64,000 bases of DNA, taken from NCBI GenBank assembly GCA_964023205.1, contig OZ026843.1, positions 3,457,029 through 3,521,028 on the forward strand. The letters are read 5' to 3'. Shown here in pieces: positions 44,336 to 59,300 of this stretch. The position numbers and the translations under genes are program-made. The notes below the pieces were generated by a model. It saw only the letters and a list, made by a program, of their open reading frames with translations. It was not told where the DNA came from and did not search any database. The first letter of the stretch is position 1. Each line of letters begins with the position of its first letter. Source of the DNA: Lutraria lutraria (Eukaryota; Mollusca; Bivalvia; Venerida; Mactridae).

Positions 44336-47300
44336 GTACCAACAATGCTTAAGGAGAAAATAAAAAATTAGATTTGTAATAAAATCTTGGCGCTTGGAAA
44401 TTTGGTAGAATTTCAATAAAGTTAAAAGTAAGCAGAGCATAGCAAATTCAACCTTGCTACTGACTTTTGTTCATGCCCGCTACTTGTAAGTAAAGTTGCA
44501 TTCATGTACCATCAATGCTTAAGGAGAAAATAAAAAAATAGATTTGTCATAAAATCTTGGCGCTTGGAAATTTCTCACAAACTGTCATTTCTAGAAATTT
44601 AATAAAACCAAAAGTAACTGTACCAAACCCAATCAGTTCTTACCACAGATTTCCATCGATCCACACTACTTATATGTAATGGTCCCATGTTTCTACTATC
44701 TACAATTAAAGAGTAAATGAAAGATAAAAAATTGTCATAAAGCCTCCGCGTGAGAATATTTTCTCTCAAACTGCCATTTCTAAAATGCTAATAAAATCAA
44801 AAGTAAACGTAGCATGGCTAAGCCTTTTGTGGCAGTGATTTCCATTGATGTCTATTACTAGCATGTGCACTTTCAAAGCCACAGTCCAAATAATGGTAGA
44901 GATATTGAAAATCAAAGACTTTCAGCAACTCTCGGAGACTTTTCGCAGAAATGGGTATTTCTAGAATTTCAATAAAGTCAAAAGTAAGCAGAGCATAGCA
45001 AATTCAACCTTGCCACCAACTTTTGTGCATGCCAACTACTTGTAAGAAAAGTTGCATCCATGTACCAACAACGCTTAAGGAGAAAATAAAAAATTAGATT
45101 TGTCAAAAAATCTTGACGCTAGGAAATTTTCTCACAAACTGTCATTTCTAGAAATGTAATAAAACCAAAAGTAACCAAACCATACCAAATCTGTTCTCAT
45201 CACAGATTTCCATTGATCCACACTACTTGTATGTAATGGTCCCATGTTTCTACTATCTACAATTAAAGAGTAAATGAAAGATAAAAATTTGTCATAAAGC
45301 CTCCGCGTAAGAATATTTTCTCTCAAACTGCCATTTCTAAAATGCTAATAAAATCAAAAGTAAACGTAGCATGGCTAAGCCTTTTGTGGCAGTGATTTCC
45401 ATTGATGTCTATTACAAGCATGTGCAATTTCAAAGCCACAGTCCAAATAATGGTAGAGATATTGAAAATCAAAGACTTTCAGCAACTCTCGGAGACTTTT
45501 CGCAGAAATGGGTATTTCTAGAATTTCAATAAAGTCAAAAGTAAGCAGAGCATAGCAAATTCAACCTTGCCACCAACTTTTGTGCATGCCAACTACTTGT
45601 AAGTAAAGTTGCATCCATGTACCAACAACGCTTAAGGAGAAAATAAAAAATTAGATTTGTCAAAAAATCTTGACGCTAGGAAATTTTCTCACAAACTGTC
45701 ATTTCTAGAAATGTAATAAAACCAAAAGTAACTGTACCAAACCAAATCAGTTCTTACCACAGATTTCCATCGATCCACACTACTTATATGTAATGGTCCC
45801 ATGTTTCTACTATCTACAATTAAAGAGTAAATGAAAGATAAAAAATTGTCATAAAGCCTCCGCGTGAGAATATTTTCTCTCAAACTGCCATTTCTAAAAT
45901 GCTAATAAAATCAAAAGTAAACGTAGCATGGCTAAGCCTTTTGTGGCAGTGATTTCCATTGATGTCTATTACTAGCATGTGCACTTTCAAAGCCACAGTC
46001 CAAATAATGGTAGAGATATTGAAAATCAAAGACTTTCAGCAACTCTCGGAGACTTTTCGCAGAAATGGGTATTTCTAGAATTTCAATAAAGTCAAAAGTA
46101 AGCAGAGCATAGCAAATTCAACCTTGCCACCAACTTTTGTGCATGCCAACTACTTGCAAGTAAAGTTACATCCATGTACCAACAACGCTTAAGGAGAAAA
46201 TAAAAAATTAGATTTGTCAAAAAATCTTGACGCTAGGAAATTTTCTCACAAACTGTCATTTCTAGAAATGTAATAAAACCAAAAGTAACCAAACCATACC
46301 AAATCTGTTCTCATCACAGGTTTCCATTGATCCACACTACTTGTATGTAATGGTCCCATGTTTCTACTATCTACAATTAAAGAGTAAATGAAAGATAAAA
46401 ATTTGTCATAAAGCCTCCGCGTAAGAATATTTTCTCTCAAACTGCCATTTCTAAAATGCTAATAAAATCAAAAGTAAACGTAGCATGGCTAAGCCTTTTG
46501 TGGCAGTGATTTCCATTGATGTCTATTACAAGCATGTGCAATTTCAAAGCCACAGTCCAAATAATGGTAGAGATATTGAAAATCAAAGACTTTCAGCAAC
46601 TCTCGGAGACTTTTCGCAGAAATGGGTATTTCTAGAATTTCAATAAAGTCAAAAGTAAGCAGAGCATAGCAAATTCAACCTTGCCACCAACTTTTGTGCA
46701 TGCCAACTACTTGTAAGTAAAGTTGCATCCATGTACCAACAACGCTTAAGGAGAAAATAAAAAATTAGATTTGTCAAAAAATCTTGACGCTATGGTCCCA
46801 TGTTTCTACTATCTACAATTAAAGAGTAAATGAAAGATAAAAATTTGTCATAAAGCCTCCGCGTAAGAATATTTTCTCTCAAACTGCCATTTCTAAAATG
46901 CTAATAAAATCAAAAGTAAACGTAGCATGGCTAAGCCTTTTGTGGCAGTGATTTCCATTGATGTCTATTACAAGCATGTGCAATTTCAAAGCCACAGTCC
47001 AAATAATGGTAGAGATATTGAAAATCAAAGACTTTCAGCAACTCTCGGAGACTTTTCGCAGAAATGGGTATTTCTAGAATTTCAATAAAGTCAAAAGTAA
47101 GCAGAGCATAGCAAATTCAACCTTGCCACCAACTTTTGTGCATGCCAACTACTTGTAAGTAAAGTTGCATCCATGTACCAACAACGCTTAAGGAGAAAAT
47201 AAAAAATTAGATTTGTCAAAAAATCTTGACGCTAGGAAATTTTCTCACAAACTGTCATTTCTAGAAATGTAATAAAACCAAAAGTAACCAAACCATACCA

Positions 47301-50300
47301 AATCTGTTCTCATCACAGATTTCCATTGATCCACACTACTTGTATGTAATGGTCCCATGTTTCTACTATCTACAATTAAAGAGTAAATGAAAGATAAAAA
47401 TTTGTCATAAAGCCTCCGCGTAAGAATATTTTCTCTCAAACTGCCATTTCTAAAATGCTAATAAAATCAAAAGTAAACGTAGCATGGCTAAGCCTTTTGT
47501 GGCAGTGATTTCCATTGATGTCTATTACAAGCATGTGCAATTTCAAAGCCACAGTCCAAATAATGGTAGAGATATTGAAAATCAAAGACTTTCAGCAACT
47601 CTCGGAGACTTTTCGCAGAAATGGGTATTTCTAGAATTTCAATAAAGTCAAAAGTAAGCAGAGCATAGCAAATTCAACCTTGCCACCAACTTTTGTGCAT
47701 GCCAACTACTTGTAAGTAAAGTTGCATTCATGTACCAACAACGCTTAAGGAGAAAATAAAAAATTAGATTTGTCAAAAAATCTTGACGCTGGGAAATTTT
47801 CTCACAAACTGTCATTTCTAGAAATGTAATAAAACCAAAAGTAACCAAACCATACCAAATCTGTTCTCATCACCGATTTCCATTGATCCACACTACTTGT
47901 ATGTAATGGTCCCATGTTTCTACTATCTACAATTAAAGAGTAAATGAAAGATAAAAATTTGTCATAAAGCCTCCGCGTAAGAATATTTTCTCTCAAACTG
48001 CCATTTCTAAAATGCTAATAAAATCAAAAGTAAACGTAGCATGGCTAAGCCTTTTGTGGCAGTGATTTCCATTGATGTCTATTACAAGCATGTGCAATTT
48101 CAAAGCCACAGTCCAAATAATGGTAGAGATATTGAAAATCAAAGACTTTCAGCAACTCTCGGAGACTTTTCGCAGAAATGGGTATTTCTAGAATTTCAAT
48201 AAAGTCAAAAGTAAGCAGAGCATAGCAAATTCAACCTTGCCACCAACTTTTGTGCATGCCAACTACTTGTAAGTAAAGTTGCATCCATGTACCAACAACG
48301 CTTAAGGAGAAAATAAAAAATTAGATTTGTCAAAAAATCTTGACGCTAGGAAATTTTCTCACAAACTGTCATTTCTAGAAATGTAATAAAACCAAAAGTA
48401 ACCAAACCATACCAAATCTGTTCTCATCACAGATTTCCATTGATCCACACTACTTGTATGTAATGGTCCCATGTTTCTACTATCTACAATTAAAGAGTAA
48501 ATGAAAGATAAAAATTTGTCATAAAGCCTCCGCGTAAGAATATTTTCTCTCAAACTGCCATTTCTAAAATGCTAATAAAATCAAAAGTAAACGTAGCATG
48601 GCTAAGCCTTTTGTGGCAGTGATTTCCATTGATGTCTATTACAAGCATGTGCAATTTCAAAGCCACAGTCCAAATAATGGTAGAGATATTGAAAATCAAA
48701 GACTTTCAGCAACTCTCGGAGACTTTTCGCAGAAATGGGTATTTCTAGAATTTCAATAAAGTCAAAAGTAAGCAGAGCATAGCAAATTCAACCTTGCCAC
48801 CAACTTTTGTGCATGCCAACTACTTGTAAGTAAAGTTGCATCCATGTACCAACAACGCTTAAGGAGAAAATAAAAAATTAGATTTGTCAAAAAATCTTGA
48901 CGCTAGGAAATTTTCTCACAAACTGTCATTTCTAGAAATGTAATAAAACCAAAAGTAACCAAACCATACCAAATCTGTTCTCATCACAGATTTCCATTGA
49001 TCCACACTACTTGTATGTAATGGTCCCATGTTTCTACTATCTACAATTAAAGAGTAAATGAAAGATAAAAATTTGTCATAAAGCCTCCGCGTAAGAATAT
49101 TTTCTCTCAAACTGCCATTTCTAAAATGCTAATAAAATCAAAAGTAAACGTAGCATGGCTAAGCCTTTTGTGGCAGTGATTTCCATTGATGTCTATTACA
49201 AGCATGTGCAATTTCAAAGCCACAGTCCAAATAATGGTAGAGATATTGAAAATCAAAGACTTTCAGCAACTCTCGGAGACTTTTCGCAGAAATGGGTATT
49301 TCTGGAATTTCAATAAAGTCAAAAGTAAGCAGACCATAGCAAATTCAACCTTGCCACCAACTTTTGTGCATGCCAACTACTTGTAAGTAAAGTTGCATCC
49401 ATGTACCAACAACGCTTAAGGAGAAAATAAAAAATTAGATTTGTCAAAAAATCTTGACGCTGGGAAATTTTCTCACAAACTGTCATTTCTAGAAATGTAA
49501 TAAAACCAAAAGTAACCAAACCATACCAAATCTGTTCTCATCACCGATTTCCATTGATCCACACTACTTGTATGTAATGGTCCCATGTTTCTACTATCTA
49601 CAATTAAAGAGTAAATGAAAGATAAAAATTTGTCATAAAGCCTCCGCGTAAGAATATTTTCTCTCAAACTGCCATTTCTAAAATGCTAATAAAATCAAAA
49701 GTAAACGTAGCATGGCTAAGCCTTTTGTGGCACTGATTTCCATTGATGTCTATTACAAGCATGTGCAATTTCAAAGCCACAGTCCAAATAATGGTAGAGA
49801 TATTGAAAATCAAAGACTTTCAGCAACTCTCGGAGACTTTTCGCAGAAATGGGTATTTCTAGAATTTCAATAAAGTCAAAAGTAAGCAGAGCATAGCAAA
49901 TTCAACCTTGCCACCAACTTTTGTGCATGCCAACTACTTGTAAGTAAAGTTGCATCCATGTACCAACAACGCTTAAGGAGAAAATAAAAAATTAGATTTG
50001 TCAAAAAATCTTGACGCTGGGAAATTTTCTCACAAACTGTCATTTCTAGAAATGTAATAAAACCAAAAGTAACCAAACCATACCAAATCTGTTCTCATCA
50101 CCGATTTCCATTGATCCACACTACTTGTATGTAATGGTCCCATGTTTCTACTATCTACAATTAAAGTGTAAATGAAAGATAAAAATTTGTCATAAAGCCT
50201 CCGCGTAAGAATATTTTCTCTCAAACTGCCATTTCTAAAATGCTAATAAAATCAAAAGTAAACGTAGCATGGCTAAGCCTTTTGTGGCAGTGATTTCCAT

Positions 50301-53300
50301 TGATGTCTATTACAAGCATGTGCAATTTCAAAGCCACAGTCCAAATAATGGTAGAGATATTGAAAATCAAAGACTTTCAGCAACTCTCGGAGACTTTTCG
50401 CAGAAATGGGTATTTCTAGAATTTCAATAAAGTCAAAAGTAAGCAGAGCATAGCAAATTCAACCTTGCCACCAACTTTTGTGCATGCCAACTACTTGTAA
50501 GTAAAGTTGCATCCATGTACCAACAACGCTTAAGGAGAAAATAAAAAATTAGATTTGTCAAAAAATCTTGACGCTAGGAAATTTTCTCACAAACTGTCAT
50601 TTCTAGAAATGTAATAAAACCAAAAGTAACCAAACCATACCAAATCTGTTCTCATCACAGATTTCCATTGATCCACACTACTTGTATGTAATGGTCCCAT
50701 GTTTCTACTATCTACAATTAAAGAGTAATTGAAAGATAAAAATTTGTCATAAAGCCTCCGCGTAAGAATATTTTCTCTCAAACTGCCATTTCTAAAATGC
50801 TAATAAAATCAAAAGTAAACGTAGCATGGCTAAGCCTTTTGTGGCAGTGATTTCCATTGATGTCTATTACAAGCATGTGCAATTTCAAAGCCACAGTCCA
50901 AATAATGGTAGAGATATTGAAAATCAAAGACTTTCAGCAACTCTCGGAGACTTTTCGCAGAAATGGGTATTTCTAGAATTTCAATAAAGTCAAAAGTAAG
51001 CAGAGCATAGCAAATTCAACCTTGCCACCAACTTTTGTGCATGCCAACTACTTGTAAGTAAAGTTGCATCCATGTACCAACAACGCTTAAGGAGAAAATA
51101 AAAAATTAGATTTGTCAAAAAATCTTGACGCTAGGAAATTTTCTCACAAACTGTCATTTCTAGAAATGTAATAAAACCAAAAGTAACCAAACCATACCAA
51201 ATCTGTTCTCATCACCGATTTCCATTGATCCACACTACTTGTATGTAATGGTCCCATGTTTCTACTATCTACAATTAAAGAGTAAATGAAAGATAAAAAT
51301 TTGTCATAAAGCCTCCGCGTAAGAATATTTTCTCTCAAACTGCCATTTCTAAAATGCTAATAAAATCAAAAGTAAACGTAGCATGGCTAAGCCTTTTGTG
51401 GCAGTGATTTCCATTGATGTCTATTACAAGCATGTGCAATTTCAAAGCCACAGTCCAAATAATGGTAGAGATATTGAAAATCAAAGACTTTCAGCAACTC
51501 TCGGAGACTTTTCGCAGAAATGGGTATTTCTAGAATTTCAATAAAGTCAAAAGTAAGCAGAGCATAGCAAATTCAACCTTGCCACCAACTTTTGTGCATG
51601 CCAACTACTTGTAAGTAAAGTTGCATCCATGTACCAACAACGCTTAAGGAGAAAATAAAAAATTAGATTTGTCAAAAAATCTTGACGCTAGGAAATTTTC
51701 TCACAAACTGTCATTTCTAGAAATGTAATAAAACCAAAAGTAACCAAACCATACCAAATCTGTTCTCATCACCGATTTCCATTGATCCACACTACTTGTA
51801 TGTAATGGTCCCATGTTTCTACTATCTACAATTAAAGAGTAAATGAAAGATAAAAATTTGTCATAAAGCCTCCGCGTAAGAATATTTTCTCTCAAACTGC
51901 CATTTCTAAAATGCTAATAAAATCAAAAGTAAACGTAGCATGGCTAAGCCTTTTGTGGCAGTGATTTCCATTGATGTCTATTACAAGCATGTGCAATTTC
52001 AAAGCCACAGTCCAAATAATGGTAGAGATATTGAAAATCAAAGACTTTCAGCAACTCTCGGAGACTTTTCGCAGAAATGGGTATTTCTAGAATTTCAATA
52101 AAGTCAAAAGTAAGCAGAGCATAGCAAATTCAACCTTGCCACCAACTTTTGTGCATGCCAACTACTTGTAAGTAAAGTTGCATCCATGTACCAACAACGC
52201 TTAAGGAGAAAATAAAAAATTAGATTTGTCAAAAAATCTTGACGCTAGGAAATTTTCTCACAAACTGTCATTTCTAGAAATGTAATAAAACCAAAAGTAA
52301 CCAAACCATACCAAATCTGTTCTCATCACAGATTTCCATTGATCCACACTACTTGTATGTAATGGTCCCATGTTTCTACTATCTACAATTAAAGAGTAAA
52401 TGAAAGATAAAAATTTGTCATAAAGCCTCCGCGTAAGAATATTTTCTCTCAAACTGCCATTTCTAAAATGCTAATAAAATCAAAAGTAAACGTAGCATGG
52501 CTAAGCCTTTTGTGGCAGTGATTTCCATTGATGTCTATTACAAGCATGTGCAATTTCAAAGCCACAGTCCAAATAATGGTAGAGATATTGAAAATCAAAG
52601 ACTTTCAGCAACTCTCGGAGACTTTTCGCAGAAATGGGTATTTCTAGAATTTCAATAAAGTCAAAAGTAAGCAGAGCATAGCAAATTCAACCTTGCCACC
52701 AACTTTTGTGCATGCCAACTACTTGTAAGTAAAGTTGCATTCATGTACCAACAACGCTTAAGGAGAAAATAAAAAATTAGATTTGTCAAAAAATCTTGAC
52801 GCTGGGAAATTTTCTCACAAACTGTCATTTCTAGAAATGTAATAAAACCAAAAGTAACCAAACCATACCAAATCTGTTCTCATCACCGATTTCCATTGAT
52901 CCACACTACTTGTATGTAATGGTCCCATGTTTCTACTATCTACAATTAAAGAGTAAATGAAAGATAAAAATTTGTCATAAAGCCTCCGCGTAAGAATATT
53001 TTCTCTCAAACTGCCATTTCTAAAATGCTAATAAAATCAAAAGTAAACGTAGCATGGCTAAGCCTTTTGTGGCAGTGATTTCCATTGATGTCTATTACAA
53101 GCATGTGCAATTTCAAAGCCACAGTCCAAATAATGGTAGAGATATTGAAAATCAAAGACTTTCAGCAACTCTCGGAGACTTTTCGCAGAAATGGGTATTT
53201 CTAGAATTTCAATAAAGTCAAAAGTAAGCAGAGCATAGCAAATTCAACCTTGCCACCAACTTTTGTGCATGCCAACTACTTGTAAGTAAAGTTGCATCCA

Positions 53301-56300
53301 TGTACCAACAACGCTTAAGGAGAAAATAAAAAATTAGATTTGTCAAAAAATCTTGACGCTAGGAAATTTTCTCACAAACTGTCATTTCTAGAAATGTAAT
53401 AAAACCAAAAGTAACCAAACCATACCAAATCTGTTCTCATCACCGATTTCCATTGATCCACACTACTTGTATGTAATGGTCCCATGTTTCTACTATCTAC
53501 AATTAAAGAGTAAATGAAAGATAAAAATTTGTCATAAAGCCTCCGCGTAAGAATATTTTCTCTCAAACTGCCATTTCTAAAATGCTAATAAAATCAAAAG
53601 TAAACGTAGCATGGCTAAGCCTTTTGTGGCAGTGATTTCCATTGATGTCTATTACAAGCATGTGCAATTTCAAAGCCACAGTCCAAATAATGGTAGAGAT
53701 ATTGAAAATCAAAGACTTTCAGCAACTCTCGGAGACTTTTCGCAGAAATGGGTATTTCTAGAATTTCAATAAAGTCAAAAGTAAGCAGAGCATAGCAAAT
53801 TCAACCTTGCCACCAACTTTTGTGCATGCCAACTACTTGTAAGTAAAGTTGCATCCATGTACCAACAACGCTTAAGGAGAAAATAAAAAATTAGATTTGT
53901 CAAAAAATCTTGACGCTAGGAAATTTTCTCACAAACTGTCATTTCTAGAAATGTAATAAAACCAAAAGTAACCAAACCATACCAAATCTGTTCTCATCAC
54001 CGATTTCCATTGATCCACACTACTTGTATGTAATGGTCCCATGTTTCTACTATCTACAATTAAAGAGTAAATGAAAGATAAAAATTTGTCATAAAGCCTC
54101 CGCGTAAGAATATTTTCTCTCAAACTGCCATTTCTAAAATGCTAATAAAATCAAAAGTAAACGTAGCATGGCTAAGCCTTTTGTGGCAGTGATTTCCATT
54201 GATGTCTATTACAAGCATGTGCAATTTCAAAGCCACAGTCCAAATAATGGTAGAGATATTGAAAATCAAAGACTTTCAGCAACTCTCGGAGACTTTTCGC
54301 AGAAATGGGTATTTCTAGAATTTCAATAAAGTCAAAAGTAAGCAGAGCATAGCAAATTCAACCTTGCCACCAACTTTTGTGCATGCCAACTACTTGTAAG
54401 TAAAGTTGCATCCATGTACCAACAACGCTTAAGGAGAAAATAAAAAATTAGATTTGTCAAAAAATCTTGACGCTAGGAAATTTTCTCACAAACTGTCATT
54501 TCTAGAAATGTAATAAAACCAAAAGTAACCAAACCATACCAAATCTGTTCTCATCACCGATTTCCATTGATCCACACTACTTGTATGTAATGGTCCCATG
54601 TTTCTACTATCTACAATTAAAGAGTAAATGAAAGATAAAAATTTGTCATAAAGCCTCCGCGTAAGAATATTTTCTCTCAAACTGCCATTTCTAAAATGCT
54701 AATAAAATCAAAAGTAAACGTAGCATGGCTAAGCCTTTTGTGGCAGTGATTTCCATTGATGTCTATTACAAGCATGTGCAATTTCAAAGCCACAGTCCAA
54801 ATAATGGTAGAGATATTGAAAATCAAAGACTTTCAGCAACTCTCGGAGACTTTTCGCAGAAATGGGTATTTCTAGAATTTCAATAAAGTCAAAAGTAAGC
54901 AGAGCATAGCAAATTCAACCTTGCCACCAACTTTTGTGCATGCCAACTACTTGTAAGTAAAGTTGCATCCATGTACCAACAACGCTTAAGGAGAAAATAA
55001 AAAATTAGATTTGTCAAAAAATCTTGACGCTAGGAAATTTTCTCACAAACTGTCATTTCTAGAAATGTAATAAAACCAAAAGTAACCAAACCATACCAAA
55101 TCTGTTCTCATCACAGATTTCCATTGATCCACACTACTTGTATGTAATGGTCCCATGTTTCTACTATCTACAATTAAAGAGTAAATGAAAGATAAAAATT
55201 TGTCATAAAGCCTCCGCGTAAGAATATTTTCTCTCAAACTGCCATTTCTAAAATGCTAATAAAATCAAAAGTAAACGTAGCATGGCTAAGCCTTTTGTGG
55301 CAGTGATTTCCATTGATGTCTATTACAAGCATGTGCAATTTCAAAGCCACAGTCCAAATAATGGTAGAGATATTGAAAATCAAAGACTTTCAGCAACTCT
55401 CGGAGACTTTTCGCAGAAATGGGTATTTCTAGAATTTCAATAAAGTCAAAAGTAAGCAGAGCATAGCAAATTCAACCTTGCCACCAACTTTTGTGCATGC
55501 CAACTACTTGTAAGTAAAGTTGCATCCATGTACCAACAACGCTTAAGGAGAAAATAAAAAATTAGATTTGTCAAAAAATCTTGACGCTGGGAAATTTTCT
55601 CACAAACTGTCATTTCTAGAAATGTAATAAAACCAAAAGTAACCAAACCATACCAAATCTGTTCTCATCACCGATTTCCATTGATCCACACTACTTGTAT
55701 GTAATGGTCCCATGTTTCTACTATCTACAATTAAAGAGTAAATGAAAGATAAAAATTTGTCATAAAGCCTCCGCGTAAGAATATTTTCTCTCAAACTGCC
55801 ATTTCTAAAATGCTAATAAAATCAAAAGTAAACGTAGCATGGCTAAGCCTTTTGTGGCAGTGATTTCCATTGATGTCTATTACAAGCATGTGCAATTTCA
55901 AAGCCACAGTCCAAATAATGGTAGAGATATTGAAAATCAAAGACTTTCAGCAACTCTCGGAGACTTTTCGCAGAAATGGGTATTTCTAGAATTTCAATAA
56001 AGTCAAAAGTAAGCAGAGCATAGCAAATTCAACCTTGCCACCAACTTTTGTGCATGCCAACTACTTGTAAGTAAAGTTGCATCCATGTACCAACAACGCT
56101 TAAGGAGAAAATAAAAAATTAGATTTGTCAAAAAATCTTGACGCTAGGAAATTTTCTCACAAACTGTCATTTCTAGAAATGTAATAAAACCAAAAGTAAC
56201 CAAACCATACCAAATCTGTTCTCATCACAGATTTCCATTGATCCACACTACTTGTATGTAATGGTCCCATGTTTCTACTATCTACAATTAAAGAGTAATT

Positions 56301-59300
56301 GAAAGATAAAAATTTGTCATAAAGCCTCCGCGTAAGAATATTTTCTCTCAAACTGCCATTTCTAAAATGCTAATAAAATCAAAAGTAAACGTAGCATGGC
56401 TAAGCCTTTTGTGGCAGTGATTTCCATTGATGTCTATTACAAGCATGTGCAATTTCAAAGCCACAGTCCAAATAATGGTAGAGATATTGAAAATCAAAGA
56501 CTTTCAGCAACTCTCGGAGACTTTTCGCAGAAATGGGTATTTCTAGAATTTCAATAAAGTCAAAAGTAAGCAGAGCATAGCAAATTCAACCTTGCCACCA
56601 ACTTTTGTGCATGCCAACTACTTGTAAGTAAAGTTGCATCCATGTACCAACAACGCTTAAGGAGAAAATAAAAAATTAGATTTGTCAAAAAATCTTGACG
56701 CTAGGAAATTTTCTCACAAACTGTCATTTCTAGAAATGTAATAAAACCAAAAGTAACCAAACCATACCAAATCTGTTCTCATCACAGATTTCCATTGATC
56801 CACACTACTTGTATGTAATGGTCCCATGTTTCTACTATCTACAATTAAAGAGTAATTGAAAGATAAAAATTTGTCATAAAGCCTCCGCGTAAGAATATTT
56901 TCTCTCAAACTGCCATTTCTAAAATGCTAATAAAATCAAAAGTAAACGTAGCATGGCTAAGCCTTTTGTGGCAGTGATTTCCATTGATGTCTATTACAAG
57001 CATGTGCAATTTCAAAGCCACAGTCCAAATAATGGTAGAGATATTGAAAATCAAAGACTTTCAGCAACTCTCGGAGACTTTTCGCAGAAATGGGTATTTC
57101 TAGAATTTCAATAAAGTCAAAAGTAAGCAGAGCATAGCAAATTCAACCTTGCCACCAACTTTTGTGCATGCCAACTACTTGTAAGTAAAGTTGCATCCAT
57201 GTACCAACAACGCTTAAGGAGAAAATAAAAAATTAGATTTGTCAAAAAATCTTGACGCTAGGAAATTTTCTCACAAACTGTCATTTCTAGAAATGTAATA
57301 AAACCAAAAGTAACCAAACCATACCAAATCTGTTCTCATCACCGATTTCCATTGATCCACACTACTTGTATGTAATGGTCCCATGTTTCTACTATCTACA
57401 ATTAAAGAGTAAATGAAAGATAAAAATTTGTCATAAAGCCTCCGCGTAAGAATATTTTCTCTCAAACTGCCATTTCTAAAATGCTAATAAAATCAAAAGT
57501 AAACGTAGCATGGCTAAGCCTTTTGTGGCAGTGATTTCCATTGATGTCTATTACAAGCATGTGCAATTTCAAAGCCACAGTCCAAATAATGGTAGAGATA
57601 TTGAAAATCAAAGACTTTCAGCAACTCTCGGAGACTTTTCGCAGAAATGGGTATTTCTAGAATTTCAATAAAGTCAAAAGTAAGCAGAGCATAGCAAATT
57701 CAACCTTGCCACCAACTTTTGTGCATGCCAACTACTTGTAAGTAAAGTTGCATCCATGTACCAACAACGCTTAAGGAGAAAATAAAAAATTAGATTTGTC
57801 AAAAAATCTTGACGCTAGGAAATTTTCTCACAAACTGTCATTTCTAGAAATGTAATAAAACCAAAAGTAACCAAACCATACCAAATCTGTTCTCATCACC
57901 GATTTCCATTGATCCACACTACTTGTATGTAATGGTCCCATGTTTCTACTATCTACAATTAAAGAGTAAATGAAAGATAAAAATTTGTCATAAAGCCTCC
58001 GCGTAAGAATATTTTCTCTCAAACTGCCATTTCTAAAATGCTAATAAAATCAAAAGTAAACGTAGCATGGCTAAGCCTTTTGTGGCAGTGATTTCCATTG
58101 ATGTCTATTACAAGCATGTGCAATTTCAAAGCCACAGTCCAAATAATGGTAGAGATATTGAAAATCAAAGACTTTCAGCAACTCTCGGAGACTTTTCGCA
58201 GAAATGGGTATTTCTAGAATTTCAATAAAGTCAAAAGTAAGCAGAGCATAGCAAATTCAACCTTGCCACCAACTTTTGTGCATGCCAACTACTTGTAAGT
58301 AAAGTTGCATCCATGTACCAACAACGCTTAAGGAGAAAATAAAAAATTAGATTTGTCAAAAAATCTTGACGCTAGGAAATTTTCTCACAAACTGTCATTT
58401 CTAGAAATGTAATAAAACCAAAAGTAACCAAACCATACCAAATCTGTTCTCATCACCGATTTCCATTGATCCACACTACTTGTATGTAATGGTCCCATGT
58501 TTCTACTATCTACAATTAAAGAGTAAATGAAAGATAAAAATTTGTCATAAAGCCTCCGCGTAAGAATATTTTCTCTCAAACTGCCATTTCTAAAATGCTA
58601 ATAAAATCAAAAGTAAACGTAGCATGGCTAAGCCTTTTGTGGCAGTGATTTCCATTGATGTCTATTACAAGCATGTGCAATTTCAAAGCCACAGTCCAAA
58701 TAATGGTAGAGATATTGAAAATCAAAGACTTTCAGCAACTCTCGGAGACTTTTCGCAGAAATGGGTATTTCTAGAATTTCAATAAAGTCAAAAGTAAGCA
58801 GAGCATAGCAAATTCAACCTTGCCACCAACTTTTGTGCATGCCAACTACTTGTAAGTAAAGTTGCATCCATGTACCAACAACGCTTAAGGAGAAAATAAA
58901 AAATTAGATTTGTCAAAAAATCTTGACGCTAGGAAATTTTCTCACAAACTGTCATTTCTAGAAATGTAATAAAACCAAAAGTAACCAAACCATACCAAAT
59001 CTGTTCTCATCACAGATTTCCATTGATCCACACTACTTGTATGTAATGGTCCCATGTTTCTACTATCTACAATTAAAGAGTAATTGAAAGATAAAAATTT
59101 GTCATAAAGCCTCCGCGTAAGAATATTTTCTCTCAAACTGCCATTTCTAAAATGCTAATAAAATCAAAAGTAAACGTAGCATGGCTAAGCCTTTTGTGGC
59201 AGTGATTTCCATTGATGTCTATTACAAGCATGTGCAATTTCAAAGCCACAGTCCAAATAATGGTAGAGATATTGAAAATCAAAGACTTTCAGCAACTCTC

